A stretch of DNA of 64,000 bases from CBDBUR01 sp965209065 (GCA_965209065.1 OZ242373.1:744001-808000); one strand, 5' to 3'; counted from the stretch's first letter, positions 33,087 through 42,222 are shown. Program-made: numbers and translations. Notes: a model not told the origin generated them from the letters alone.

Positions 33087-34217
33087 TTATGCGGCGTTTC
33101 TTTTTTCGAGTTCATTGACGAGTCTTTCTTGCCACTGGGGCTTGCCTCCGAGCGCGAGCGCGAGAAGTTTAGCGCGGCGATAGAAGAACTGCGTATCGGC
33201 TTCCCACGTAAAACCCACACCGCCGTGGGTTTGGACATTTTCTTGAGCGATATACATAAAGGCTTCGCTTGCGGCGAGTCGCGCGGCGGCGGCGGCACTT
33301 GGGGTATCGCCATTATCGTCATTGAGAATCATCGCCGCGTAGTAGCAATTAGAGCGCGCCACCTGATTGAGAATATAGGCATCGGCGAGCTTATGCTTTA
33401 TCGCTTGAAAAGAACCGATGGGTCTGCCGAAGGCGTAGCGTTCGTTGGCGTAATCGCGCGCGAACTCGAGCGCCCTATCAGCACCACCGAGCTGCTCAAA
33501 CGCCATTAAGATAGCAGCTCTATCAAGCAGTTGAGAAAGCGTGTCTTCACCCTCGCCCGAGGCGCTCGCGCCCGTGGCGCTTTCTAATTTTTCAGCTGGC
33601 GTGTTGTTAAAAGCGAGCGTGGCGTGTTTGCGTGTCGGGTCTATAGTGGCGATAGGCGTGGCAATGGGGGGCGTGCTATTAGCCTTGCCGAGCTCGGCAA
33701 GCACGAGCACCAGCTCGCCGCCTTGTTTGGCAACGACAACAGCAATATCGGCGACACCGCCATCAGCGACAGGTTTTTTCTCACCGCTTAGCGTTTTGCC
33801 GTCGAAGGTCGTTTTGAGCTCGTGGGTGCTGGGTTCGGCGAAAGCGAAAGTGCCGATGGCTTCTCCCTTTGCTAACTTTGGCAGCCATTTTTGTTTTTGC
33901 GCATCGCTGGCGGCGAGTTTAATCGCTTCGGTGGCGAGATAAACACTAGAGCTAAATGGGGTAGGCGCGATGGCTCTGCCGCATTCTTCGGCGACGACGC
34001 ACAGCTCTAGCATGCCTAGCCCTGCGCCTTCATATTGTTCGGGGATAGACGCGCCTAAAACGCCGAGCTCTGCCAAGCCTTGCCACACCTTTTTATCGTA
34101 AGGGATATTTTCGTCTAGAAAGACCTCGCGCACTTGCGCGAGCGAGCAATTATTTTCTAAAAACTTGCGTGTTTGGTCGCGTAATAATTTCTGGTCGTCA
34201 GAGAAGTCAAAATTCAT
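33087..34217 (-). CDS. acyl-CoA dehydrogenase (376 aa)
   Basis: This is a second acyl-CoA dehydrogenase, first gene of an operon with the 408-aa enzyme and anmK. It has the N-terminal helical domain (FDFSDDQKLLRDQTRKFLEN), LGVLGASIPEQYEGAG, and the C-terminal QTHGGVGFTWE. Paired enzymes of this kind often form heteromers acting on bulky acyl-CoAs such as steroid side chains; that role is inference. A strong AGGAGGTG Shine-Dalgarno is present. Confidence 0.9.
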   Translation of the reverse strand: MNFDFSDDQKLLRDQTRKFLENNCSLAQVREVFLDENIPYDKKVWQGLAELGVLGASIPEQYEGAGLGMLELCVVAEECGRAIAPTPFSSSVYLATEAIKLAASDAQKQKWLPKLAKGEAIGTFAFAEPSTHELKTTFDGKTLSGEKKPVADGGVADIAVVVAKQGGELVLVLAELGKANSTPPIATPIATIDPTRKHATLAFNNTPAEKLESATGASASGEGEDTLSQLLDRAAILMAFEQLGGADRALEFARDYANERYAFGRPIGSFQAIKHKLADAYILNQVARSNCYYAAMILNDDNGDTPSAAAAARLAASEAFMYIAQENVQTHGGVGFTWEADTQFFYRRAKLLALALGGKPQWQERLVNELEKRNAA

Positions 34218-34309
34218 AGCCCACCTCCTTTCCGCGTTTATGCTAACACAAGCGCGAAGTGGAGTCTAGCCTTCCTAATCATGCGGGGGCTACAGGCGGC
34301 GGGGGCTTA

Positions 34310-34801
34310 TTACCGCCAGAATTGCCACCATCGGCGCGGTGTTATTTTATAGTCTTCCCATTCGTCGAGGGTTTCGGCGAGGTCATCTGCCATTTCGGCG
34401 CGTTCTTCGGGCGATGCTTCGGCGATAACTTCGGCAATAATGGTGCGCACATTCGTCATTGCGCGTTGTCCATTTTTGCGCACTTTTCCCTCCACGCCTT
34501 TGAGGATAGATTCGACACGCCTCTTGCTGGTGGAGTCTTTTTTCATTTCGCTTTCGAGATTTTGCGTCATTTTTTTTATTTCGCCGTGCATTTGCTTCAT
34601 ATCGCTATGCCATTCTTTGTGGTGTCGCTGCATTTTTTTGTTGAAGTTCTCGCGCATTCCATCAGGCATAGAGCGCATAAACATATAAGCGGCTTGTCCG
34701 GTATTATTGCTAAAAGACTTCTCGCTTTCACGCGCGAGTGTGTCTTGAGGTATCGCGGGCAATACGAATAGTGCTGCGATGATGGGTAAAATATATTTCA
34801 T
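34310..34801 (-). CDS. secreted Met/His-rich protein, candidate periplasmic sensor of the ECF module
   Basis: The 163-aa precursor has a signal peptide (residues 1-23, ending TLA). Its helical mature part is rich in Met and His, e.g. MQRHHKEWHSDMKQMHGEI, followed by a charged helix EASPEERAEMADDL. This composition resembles CpxP/CnrX/heavy-metal-resistance helical-hairpin proteins, but I cannot confirm homology. It is the third gene of the sigma/anti-sigma operon, the position of a periplasmic sensor or modulator. AAAGGAAG precedes the ATG. Confidence 0.6.
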   Translation of the reverse strand: MKYILPIIAALFVLPAIPQDTLARESEKSFSNNTGQAAYMFMRSMPDGMRENFNKKMQRHHKEWHSDMKQMHGEIKKMTQNLESEMKKDSTSKRRVESILKGVEGKVRKNGQRAMTNVRTIIAEVIAEASPEERAEMADDLAETLDEWEDYKITPRRWWQFWR

Positions 34802-34846
34802 AATTTTCTTCCTTTAAGGTTGGTAGGTAGGTTAGGTGGTGTTGGT

Positions 34847-35125
34847 TTATGGGTTGCCAAAAGCGACAACAAACCCATTGGTGGGATTGAAGATATTTTC
34901 AACCATTGTGGGGTTGCCATTTTGGGTTTGTGTAATAAAAAAGGCTACGCCAAAGACAAGAAAAAGCGAAGCAGCCATAAGCTCCATTTTTTTTGCGCTA
35001 AAAAAACGTGAAGCGAAGTGCTGGCTAGTTCTGGTGTGTGGAATGTTGATAATAGCTTGGCGCAATTTCGGCGACAGCTTCACTTGATGGGCATGGTATT
35101 CCATTGCTTGTTTAATTTTTAGCAT
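34847..35125 (-). CDS. single-span anti-sigma-like membrane protein
   Basis: This 92-aa protein has a basic N-terminal cytoplasmic part (about 45 residues), one membrane helix (MELMAASLFLVFGVAFFI) and a short periplasmic tail. It lacks the zinc HxxxCxxC motif of many anti-sigma factors. It overlaps the sigma gene by 14 bp, so the two are made together. Size and topology match CnrY-type anti-sigma factors. The function is inferred from position and shape. Confidence 0.6.
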   Translation of the reverse strand: MLKIKQAMEYHAHQVKLSPKLRQAIINIPHTRTSQHFASRFFSAKKMELMAASLFLVFGVAFFITQTQNGNPTMVENIFNPTNGFVVAFGNP

Positions 35126-35705
35126 CGCTTCTTATCTCCTGATTGTTATTGTTAAGGTTAGCAGGTTGAGTGAATTCGCGCAATGCCCCCCGCGCGCGCG
35201 ATAATAAACTTTCGACCGCATCAGCGCTAATATCCATCACGCCGGCGATTTCTTTATAGGATAGCTCATCATAGACATAAAGGTAAAGGGCTTTTTTCTG
35301 CCTTTCGGGTAGAACGTTAATCATTTTGATAATATGTTGTAGCTCGTTATTGTCTTCGGCTTGCTTATCGGGCGAGGGGTTCAAGTCCAGCAGAGAGTCG
35401 AGCGCTTCGTGTTGGTGGTGAAATTTATTTTTACGAAACATATCGCGGCAATAATTCGCAGCGACCGTCCAAAGCCAAGACTTAAACCGACCTTTTGAGC
35501 TATCAAACAGGTGAGGCTTATCCCAAAGTTTAAGAAAGACGTCTTGTGTGGCATCTTCGGCTAGCTCCCGATTGCCGAGCTGCCAATGGGTAAAAAAGTA
35601 TATTTTATCCATATAGCGCGCCGCGAGAATACAAAAAGCGCGATTATCTTTATTTACAACGGCTTGCATAAGCTCTTCATCTGTTTCCTCTATTTGATAG
35701 TTCAT
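35112..35705 (-). CDS. ECF-family RNA polymerase sigma factor
   Basis: This 197-aa extracytoplasmic-function sigma factor has region 2 (AEDATQDVFLKLWDKP and FKSWLWTVAANYCRDMFRK) and region 4 (LPERQKKALYLYVYDELSYK, then EIAGVMDISADAVESLLSRA). It begins a three-gene operon with an anti-sigma-like and a periplasmic protein. Its leader, about 160 nt if the TATACT at 35872-35877 is the -10, contains a hairpin array. The inducing signal is unknown; metals or envelope stress are plausible. Confidence 0.9.
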   Translation of the reverse strand: MNYQIEETDEELMQAVVNKDNRAFCILAARYMDKIYFFTHWQLGNRELAEDATQDVFLKLWDKPHLFDSSKGRFKSWLWTVAANYCRDMFRKNKFHHQHEALDSLLDLNPSPDKQAEDNNELQHIIKMINVLPERQKKALYLYVYDELSYKEIAGVMDISADAVESLLSRARGALREFTQPANLNNNNQEIRSDAKN

Positions 35706-35735
35706 TTTCCCACCTTTTGGGTTTATGTCGGGCGT

Positions 35736-35843
35736 TCTACTCAGTAGGACACCTACTCGGTAGGCAACCTACTCGGTAGGATAGCTACTCGGTAGGACAC
35801 CTACTCGGCAGGACACCTACCTCGGTATTGCTACCGAGGTAGG
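35736..35843 (-). repeat. array of small hairpins with 16-bp period in the ECF sigma leader
   Basis: Units start at 35736, 35752, 35768, 35784, 35800 and 35816, exactly 16 bp apart. Each of the first five is an imperfect palindrome CCTAC-TCG-GTAGG plus a 3-nt linker. The sixth is a larger perfect hairpin, CCTACCTCGGTA-TTGC-TACCGAGGTAGG, with a 12-bp stem. No U tract follows on either strand. It lies between the glnE stop and the sigma gene start. Confidence 0.9.
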
Positions 35844-35871
35844 TTCTCTACCACGTAAGCTTCCTTACTAT

Positions 35872-35877
35872 AGTATA
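35872..35877 (-). promoter_or_regulatory. -10-like element for the ECF sigma operon
   Basis: TATACT on the minus strand lies between glnE and the hairpin array. No good TTGACA is found upstream. A GGAA...CGTT pair in the same place has spacing (14 bp) slightly short of the usual ECF consensus. The promoter is tentative. Confidence 0.3.
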
Positions 35878-35936
35878 ACGAACGAGCGTGGGTTTTCCTT
35901 CGCTGATATTGAAATTATTTTTAGCCAATTAGAGGC

Positions 35937-38762
35937 TTAGCCTCCGAGACGAGAAAAATAGTTTTGGACGGCTTGATAGTGTTTATCGCGCTGTTTTTTG
36001 AGGTCATTCCAGTCGGCGCTATGGGTGGCTTTGACGAGAAGTGCTTGTAAAGACAAGGGAATATCGCCATCATCGCCCACGCGCCCGACGCTCAGGTGGA
36101 GCAGCTGGACGACTTGCTTAAAGAATATTTCCGCCTCCAGTAGCGGCGAGAGGTCGGCGATTCCCGCTGCGGTTATTTTCTCGAAAGCGTCTATAGTAGA
36201 ATGGCTCAAAATAGACGGATTTTCGTGGGCGTGCGCCAACAGCATATATTGGCAGATGAATTCGGCATCGGTAAGCCCGCCGAAAGTAGCGCTGATGTCC
36301 CATGCGCCCTTGGGAGGTCGCGCCTCTTTTATTTTGAGGCGCATATCGAGAACGGCTTGTTTTAATGTATCGGGTTCGCGCTTTTTGGTGAGAACTTCAT
36401 AGATAATATCATGGAGCTGTTTTTGTAGCTTTGTGCTGCCGGTCAGGGGTCGGGTTCTTGTGAGCGCCATATGCTCCCAAACCCAAGCGCGGTTGTGCTG
36501 ATAATCCTTAAAGGCATCGAGTGTCAGCGCGATGGGTCCTGCCTTGCCCGAAGGACGCAAGCGCATATCGACTTCATACAAAGAGCCTTTAGCGGTCGGT
36601 GCGGTGAGCGCTTGAACGAAACTTTGCGCCAAGCGCGTATGATAATTTTGCCCCTCTAGAGAGCCCCCCTCTAGAGGGTCATAGATAAACATAATATCCA
36701 AGTCGGATATTATCGTCATCTCGCGCGCGCCGAGAGAGCCAGCCGCCAACACTGCTATATCCCCTGCTCCTGCATTAAATTTTTTATTTCTTTTGTTGAA
36801 TTCTTCTTGGGTTTTTTCTTGTAGCGCGATAATGCTTGCCTCCGCGATATTAGAAAATTGTTTAGCCGCGTCCATTCCGCCGGTTTTGTTTTCCAATATT
36901 TGAATAGAGAGGTTGAAATGCTGCTCAGCGACCCACACTCGCGCTGAATCTAAAACTTCTTCATAATGTTTCGCGTTGGATAGAGTCATTTCTAAATCTT
37001 CAAGCAGAGTATCGGCGGGCGTAGAGGTGAGCACCTGTATCATTCCTTCAATCATCTGCGGGCTTTTGGCGAGCGTATTGGCGAGGCGCGGCGCGGTGCC
37101 ACAAATAAGCGCGATGAGCTTAATCCATTGAGGGTTTGACTGAAGCAAAGCAAAAAACTGCACCGCACTTTGGAGCGCGCTAAAGAATCTATCGAGTCGC
37201 AAGAAGGCTTTTTGCGGTTCGTCCATTTCGGCGAGGGCTTCTAAAAAACTTGGCACAAGCTCGGTAAGAAGCTCGCGCGTGCGCGCGGAGGTAGCGGCAG
37301 GCATGCGTCCGCTGTGCCAGCCACGAACAGTTTTGGCAACAAAAGCGGGGTCATCAAAACCGAGCGTGCTAAGCGTGTGTAAAGTTTCGGGGTCGTCCTC
37401 TCCGCCGGTAAAAACCAGACCGCCGGTTTTTGTGCCGAGGGAAGCCGATTGCTTAAACAAATTTTGATAATGGTCGCGCACTTGGTCTAACGTTGCGCGT
37501 AGTTTTTCTTGGAAGTCCTCTTCGTGTTGAAACCCGCAAAAGCACGCGAGTGCCTTCCACCCTTCGGGGCTATTGGGTAGCTTGTGCGTCTGCTGGTCGG
37601 CGACCATCTGCGCGCGGTGCTCAACGTTGCGCAAGAAGCGATAGGCTTCAATTAAAGTGCGTGCGGCATCTTTCGTAATCCACTTGCTTGCGGCGAGACG
37701 CACGAGCATCTCGCATGTTTTTTTTCGGCGCAAGCGTTTATCGCGTCCGCCGGCAATCAGCTGTTGGCTCTGGACAAACATTTCAATATCGCGAATACCG
37801 CCTGACGCGCGTTTAATATCGCGCCCGTCAAGGTCGGTAGTTTTCTCGTCCCAGCCAATAGCCGCGTGGGCTTGCCTTTTCATCGCGTGAATATCTTCAA
37901 GCACGGCATAGTCTAAATATTTTCGCCAGATAAAATCGTTCATTTCGGTTAGAAAAGTGAGCGCCAAGTTTTCATCGCCAACAACGAAGCGCGCTTTGAT
38001 AAAAGCGCAACGCTCCCAATTTTGCCCTAAGTTTTCATAATAGGCTTGCGCGGCTTGAAAAGAGATAGCCGCTTGCGTTGTGCCGGGGTCGGGGCGCAGG
38101 GATAAATCGACACGAAAGACATAGCCATCTTGCGTTTGCTCTTGGAGCAAGGCAACCAGCGCGCGCGCGAGCTTGGGATAAATCTGCCGTGCCTCCTCTG
38201 GCTGGGCGTAGAGTGCGCTGTCATAAAAAATGATAATATCAATATCGCTAGAGTAATTGAGTTCGTCGGCGCCATATTTGCCCATAGCGAACACGAGCAG
38301 CCCTGCGCCGTTATTTTTATTTTTTATTTTTGGCTCGCTATTCACGAGATGGCGAATGGCGGCTTTCAGGCAAGCATCGGCGAATTGGGTGTTCGCCTTC
38401 ATCACTTGTTCTAGGCTCCATACTTGGGCTATGTCGGCGAGGGCGATTAAAAACGCGGCGCGTTTTTTCTGCTGGCGCAGTTCTGCCGCGACTTTATTCC
38501 TGTCGGGCTCATCGCCGAGACGGCTAACGTGCGCGCATATTGTGTTGAGGGTTTCTTCGGGCTCTTGATTGAATAGGGTTTCGATAAAGGTTGTGTCTTG
38601 TTCGGCGGTGCGGTTGAGATAGTGCGAGTGGCTAAGTGCGCGGCGTAATAATTCTTTATCGTGCGCGTGGGGCAGGTTCAAGGTTTCTAGCGTTAGAAGC
38701 GCGCGTTTTTCGTTCAGCGCGTTGGCGAGGGGCAGTTTAGATGTTCGCCATTTATTTTTCAT
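35937..38762 (-). CDS. glnE: bifunctional glutamine synthetase adenylyltransferase/deadenylyltransferase
   Basis: GlnE adenylylates and deadenylylates glutamine synthetase in response to PII. The 941-aa protein has both nucleotidyltransferase domains: GKYGADELNYSSDIDIIIFY in the N-terminal half and GSLGAREMTIISDLDIMFIY in the C-terminal half. The linker contains the KRASGGIRDIEMFVQ motif. ATG 38762 is chosen because AGGAG precedes it; an earlier in-frame ATG lies inside ccmH. It overlaps ccmH by 11 bp. A 15-bp in-frame duplication occurs at 36652-36681 (LEGGS/LEGQN). Confidence 0.94.
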   Translation of the reverse strand: MKNKWRTSKLPLANALNEKRALLTLETLNLPHAHDKELLRRALSHSHYLNRTAEQDTTFIETLFNQEPEETLNTICAHVSRLGDEPDRNKVAAELRQQKKRAAFLIALADIAQVWSLEQVMKANTQFADACLKAAIRHLVNSEPKIKNKNNGAGLLVFAMGKYGADELNYSSDIDIIIFYDSALYAQPEEARQIYPKLARALVALLQEQTQDGYVFRVDLSLRPDPGTTQAAISFQAAQAYYENLGQNWERCAFIKARFVVGDENLALTFLTEMNDFIWRKYLDYAVLEDIHAMKRQAHAAIGWDEKTTDLDGRDIKRASGGIRDIEMFVQSQQLIAGGRDKRLRRKKTCEMLVRLAASKWITKDAARTLIEAYRFLRNVEHRAQMVADQQTHKLPNSPEGWKALACFCGFQHEEDFQEKLRATLDQVRDHYQNLFKQSASLGTKTGGLVFTGGEDDPETLHTLSTLGFDDPAFVAKTVRGWHSGRMPAATSARTRELLTELVPSFLEALAEMDEPQKAFLRLDRFFSALQSAVQFFALLQSNPQWIKLIALICGTAPRLANTLAKSPQMIEGMIQVLTSTPADTLLEDLEMTLSNAKHYEEVLDSARVWVAEQHFNLSIQILENKTGGMDAAKQFSNIAEASIIALQEKTQEEFNKRNKKFNAGAGDIAVLAAGSLGAREMTIISDLDIMFIYDPLEGGSLEGQNYHTRLAQSFVQALTAPTAKGSLYEVDMRLRPSGKAGPIALTLDAFKDYQHNRAWVWEHMALTRTRPLTGSTKLQKQLHDIIYEVLTKKREPDTLKQAVLDMRLKIKEARPPKGAWDISATFGGLTDAEFICQYMLLAHAHENPSILSHSTIDAFEKITAAGIADLSPLLEAEIFFKQVVQLLHLSVGRVGDDGDIPLSLQALLVKATHSADWNDLKKQRDKHYQAVQNYFSRLGG

Positions 38763-39159
38763 TTTTTCTCCTAAAGAACAACAGGTAAAAAACAAAGCTC
38801 ATCATAGCAAGAAATAAAAAAGGTGCGAGCCATAAAAGAATCGTAGAGGCTTTGAGCGGTGGTTTTAGTAGCACATCTTCGCCATAGCGTTGGGTGATGA
38901 AGGCAAAAATTTCCCTATCGCTTTTACCTTGCGCGAGTTGGTGTCGCACGAGGTTGCGCAGGTCTTGCGCGAGTCGCGCGCTAGATTGGTTGAGCGGCTG
39001 CCCTTGACAGACGAAACATCGCAGTTGCTCTATAATATTTTGCGCGCGGTTTTCTAACATTGCATCATCTAGTTTTTTATCGGGAACGAAACCCAAAGTG
39101 CAAAACACAAAAGCAGCCAGCATGGCAGTAGGCATAATAGTTTGTTTTATTTTATTCAT
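38752..39159 (-). CDS. ccmH: cytochrome c maturation protein CcmH (CycL)
   Basis: CcmH keeps the apocytochrome c CXXCH cysteines reduced for haem ligation in the periplasm. The 135-aa product has a signal/anchor at the N-terminus, the LRCxxCQ motif as LRCFVCQGQ (C48, C51), and a C-terminal membrane helix. The start at 39159 gives a sensible signal peptide; the frame is open upstream into ccmF. It follows ccmF, as in cycHJKL operons. Confidence 0.92.
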   Translation of the reverse strand: MNKIKQTIMPTAMLAAFVFCTLGFVPDKKLDDAMLENRAQNIIEQLRCFVCQGQPLNQSSARLAQDLRNLVRHQLAQGKSDREIFAFITQRYGEDVLLKPPLKASTILLWLAPFLFLAMMSFVFYLLFFRRKNEK

Positions 39160-39161
39160 TA

Positions 39162-41030
39162 TTATTTTCTTTTGATTGCCCCCACCAACCCGCCGAGTGC
39201 CATCATCGCAGCACCGAGCCATAACAAAGGCGCTAAGGGATTATAATAAAACTGAACCGCGCGCTTGCCCTCAACCTCATCGCCGAGAATAGCGTGGAGG
39301 TCAGCGGGAGGAAAAAAGCTGGTGTAAATATCGGCTTCGCGCGTTGGCTGGGGTCGCGCGATATAATGCCGCACTTGTGGCGAGAGTTGCGTTATCTGCT
39401 CTCCGTTTTTCGACACGAGCAGTTGCGCTTCTTCCGCGCGATAATCCCCCGCTTGCTTATCGCTAACAGCGATGAACTGAATTTTATAATTTGCGAATTC
39501 TATTATTTCGTTTTTGCTAAAGCCGTGTATTTTAGCGCCCTGCCCCGCGCTTGTGCCGATGGCGCCCAAGAGCAAAACGCCTAGCCCTAAATGCGCGAGC
39601 AGTTGTGGCGCTTCTAGCAGGCTTCGTTTTTTTAGAACGAACACCGCGCTCAGCGTGGCGAGTGCCAGCCATGCGGCAAGCATAATACCAAAAGCGGCGA
39701 AGCTCAAGGCGGGCTGCCACAAGCTGCCAGCGAGCAGGCTCACCAATAGCGCGGGCGCGAACCAAAAGCTCCAGCGGCGCAAGGGCTTTCCCAAAAAAAT
39801 AGCGAGCGGCATAATCATTAAAGGCATAATCATTATGGGAACGAAACTTGCCTCATAGTAAGGCGCGCCCACAGCGATGGGTGCGGCGTTTAGCAGCTCT
39901 AGCACCATAGGATAAATCGTGCCGACCAAAACCGCGAGGGTCGCACTTATCAAAAAGACTCCATTGCCGAGCAAAGCCGCTTGGCGCGAAAACACTTTGA
40001 GCGCGCTTGCTTCGAGCTGGGGCTTGTTTCTTGCGAACAAAACCAAAGCGAGCAACAAAAGCAAAAACAAAATGCCTAGCAAAATAATTCCGCGCGTGGG
40101 GTCGCTGGCGAAACTATGGACGGAGGTTATCAAACCCGAGCGCGTTAAAAAAGTGCCTAAGATAGAAAACAAAAACGCGAACAGACCTAACAGCAAAACC
40201 CAATTCACTATAAAATTCTTTTGACGCGGGGCGCCTTGACGTGCCGCGTTGGCGGCATGGAGCAGTGCGGTTGCCACGAGCCAAGGCATCAAGCTGGCGT
40301 TTTCGACCGGGTCCCAGAACCAAAAGCCTCCCCAGCCGAGTTCGCGGTAAGCCCACCACGCGCCCAAAGCGATACCGATTGTCAAAGCGACCCAAGCGAT
40401 ACGCGTCCATTTCAACGCCTCTTGCGTGTAGCCGCCATCAACCTGCCGCGCCAACAGAGCACCAAGCGAAAGGGAAAAAGCCATAGACAACCCAACATAC
40501 CCGACATACAAAATCGGCGGGTGGAACACAAGTGCGATATCCTGCAGCACGGGGTTCAGCCCCTGCCCTTGAAAGACAATTTCTTCTATGCGTTGAAAAG
40601 GGTTAGAGGTAAAAATCAAAAAGCCTAAAAACAAAACGAGCAAAAGAGCTTGCGTCATCAAGGTGTAGCTTTTTGTTTTAGGCGCAATCGTTTTGCTAAA
40701 GAGCGCGAAGGCGGAGCCATAAAGCGCGAGCAGCAGCACCCAAAGCAAGAGCGAGCCTTCGTGATTGCCCCAGCTTGCGGCGATTTTATAAAACAGCGGC
40801 TTCGTCGAGTGCGAATGATTTGCGACCAGAGCCAAAGAAAAATCAGAGCGCACAAAAGAAAAGACAAGCAAACCAAAGCTAACCAAAAGCAATAGGGTAA
40901 TCAAATGAGCGGTGCGTTCTAAATTAACATGGTAGCTGTCATTTTGTGTTGCCAGCCTAGCAAGTCCCATTTGGCAAAAAGCCAAAACAAAACAGAGAGC
41001 TAAAATAAATTGAGCGAGTTCAGCAACCAT
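39162..41030 (-). CDS. ccmF: cytochrome c haem lyase subunit CcmF (CycK)
   Basis: CcmF is the large integral-membrane subunit of the haem lyase that attaches haem to apocytochrome c. The 622-aa polytopic protein has the WWD haem-handling motif GWGGFWFWDPVENASLMPWL, the conserved HPPILYVGYVG, and multiple membrane helices. A 15-bp duplication (39808-39837) encodes repeated MIMPL in one loop or helix. It lies 14 bp after ccmE. Confidence 0.95.
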   Translation of the reverse strand: MVAELAQFILALCFVLAFCQMGLARLATQNDSYHVNLERTAHLITLLLLVSFGLLVFSFVRSDFSLALVANHSHSTKPLFYKIAASWGNHEGSLLLWVLLLALYGSAFALFSKTIAPKTKSYTLMTQALLLVLFLGFLIFTSNPFQRIEEIVFQGQGLNPVLQDIALVFHPPILYVGYVGLSMAFSLSLGALLARQVDGGYTQEALKWTRIAWVALTIGIALGAWWAYRELGWGGFWFWDPVENASLMPWLVATALLHAANAARQGAPRQKNFIVNWVLLLGLFAFLFSILGTFLTRSGLITSVHSFASDPTRGIILLGILFLLLLLALVLFARNKPQLEASALKVFSRQAALLGNGVFLISATLAVLVGTIYPMVLELLNAAPIAVGAPYYEASFVPIMIMPLMIMPLAIFLGKPLRRWSFWFAPALLVSLLAGSLWQPALSFAAFGIMLAAWLALATLSAVFVLKKRSLLEAPQLLAHLGLGVLLLGAIGTSAGQGAKIHGFSKNEIIEFANYKIQFIAVSDKQAGDYRAEEAQLLVSKNGEQITQLSPQVRHYIARPQPTREADIYTSFFPPADLHAILGDEVEGKRAVQFYYNPLAPLLWLGAAMMALGGLVGAIKRK

Positions 41031-41044
41031 ATTGTTCCCATCGG

Positions 41045-41455
41045 TTAAGGCGCATTGTGTTTTATTCCACGCGTTGTGGGCGGGCGATAATTTTCATCGT
41101 GTTTAGCGAAAATTTTATCAGCGACAAATTGCTTTTCGTTTAGGAGTTTGCCTTCGGCGATAACGCCCTGCCCTTCGCGAAAGAGGTCGGGGACGATACC
41201 TTCATAAGTAACACTGATATTTTTATGAAAGTCTGTAACGGTAAAGACAATGCGCGTGCCATAGCGTTTGACTGAACCTTTAGCAACAAAACCGCCAAGC
41301 CGCAAGTGCGCGCCAATTTCGTTTGGCAGAATATCTTTTGGTGTTTTATAGAAACTAATTTTATCGTCCAGCGCCGACAAAATAAGTGCCAGTGCCAGCG
41401 CGATAAGCATAAGTGATAAGCCTATCCAAAGCCCGCGTTGCGTTTGTCGGGTCAT
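41045..41455 (-). CDS. ccmE: cytochrome c-type haem chaperone CcmE (CycJ)
   Basis: CcmE binds haem covalently in the periplasm and passes it to CcmF. The 136-aa protein has an N-terminal membrane anchor (residues 9-28) and an OB-fold domain. The haem-binding HDENY motif (H119, Y123) is present before the flexible PPTTRG tail. The start overlaps the upstream TPR gene by TAATG. Confidence 0.95.
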   Translation of the reverse strand: MTRQTQRGLWIGLSLMLIALALALILSALDDKISFYKTPKDILPNEIGAHLRLGGFVAKGSVKRYGTRIVFTVTDFHKNISVTYEGIVPDLFREGQGVIAEGKLLNEKQFVADKIFAKHDENYRPPTTRGIKHNAP

Positions 41456-42189
41456 TACTTCCTTTTCTTTTTCGGTTTCTGTTCGACTTTGCTTATTTTT
41501 TTTATTTTGATTTTTCTTTTTTCAGTTTTTTTCAGGAGAGGTTTTCTAAAACTTTTAGCAACACTAGAGCGCATCGCTTGAAGTGTCTGCTGGACATAAT
41601 GACCACTCATAAGAGGATTGCGAACAAGAGACTCGGTTTTTTGATGAAGTGGGTTTGCAACTTCATCGCGGTAGAAGCGGTAAATTTTACCGACAAGCTC
41701 GCTAGCAAGCGAGCGTCTGGGCTTCGCGCGCGCCGGCTGCACTTTTAAGGCAAGCGCGACATTATGGTCTTTGATGGCTTCCTCGTAATTCTGCAAGCGC
41801 TCATAAGCGAGTGCGCGTGTGGAATAGGCTTCAATCATTTCGGGGTCTTTCTCGAGCGCGCGCGAGCTCTGCTTAACGGCGCTGTTATATTCTTGGAGTG
41901 CTAGGCATGCTTGAGCCGAGCGCAAGAAGGCAATATCATAATCGGGGTTGAGTTGAATTGCTTTTTCATAGCTTGCGAGCGCGTCCCGAAAATAACCACG
42001 TTCGCGTTCTTCCTCGCCGAGTTCAAACCACGAAGTAGCGTTATCGGGTTCTTCATCTACCTTTTCCTCGAGCGGGTCGAAGACCCACTCTTCGGGCAAA
42101 AGCTCAGAGAGTCTGTCGCGCCAATTTTTGGGGTTTCTCAGGTTGCCTGCTTTTTTGTGGCTTTTAGCGTTTTCAGCGGCACGAATCAT
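41455..42189 (-). CDS. TPR-repeat protein inside the ccm operon
   Basis: This 244-aa soluble protein has three tandem TPRs (about residues 48-150, e.g. WFELGEEERERGYFRDALAS and YEKAIQLNPDYDIAF) and a strongly basic C-terminus (KKTEKRKIKIKKISKVEQ). No signal peptide is visible. It sits between ccmI and ccmE and is coupled to ccmE by TAATG, so a scaffold role in cytochrome maturation is possible. I do not recognise a specific family. Confidence 0.7.
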   Translation of the reverse strand: MIRAAENAKSHKKAGNLRNPKNWRDRLSELLPEEWVFDPLEEKVDEEPDNATSWFELGEEERERGYFRDALASYEKAIQLNPDYDIAFLRSAQACLALQEYNSAVKQSSRALEKDPEMIEAYSTRALAYERLQNYEEAIKDHNVALALKVQPARAKPRRSLASELVGKIYRFYRDEVANPLHQKTESLVRNPLMSGHYVQQTLQAMRSSVAKSFRKPLLKKTEKRKIKIKKISKVEQKPKKKRK

Positions 42190-42222
42190 AGTGCAATCCC
42201 TTTCTGCTGGGGCTATTATATC

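Noticed and set aside
35736..35843. Regular repeats resembling a CRISPR array
   Set aside because: The period is 16 bp with 3-nt linkers, so there are no spacers of CRISPR length, and no cas genes are near.
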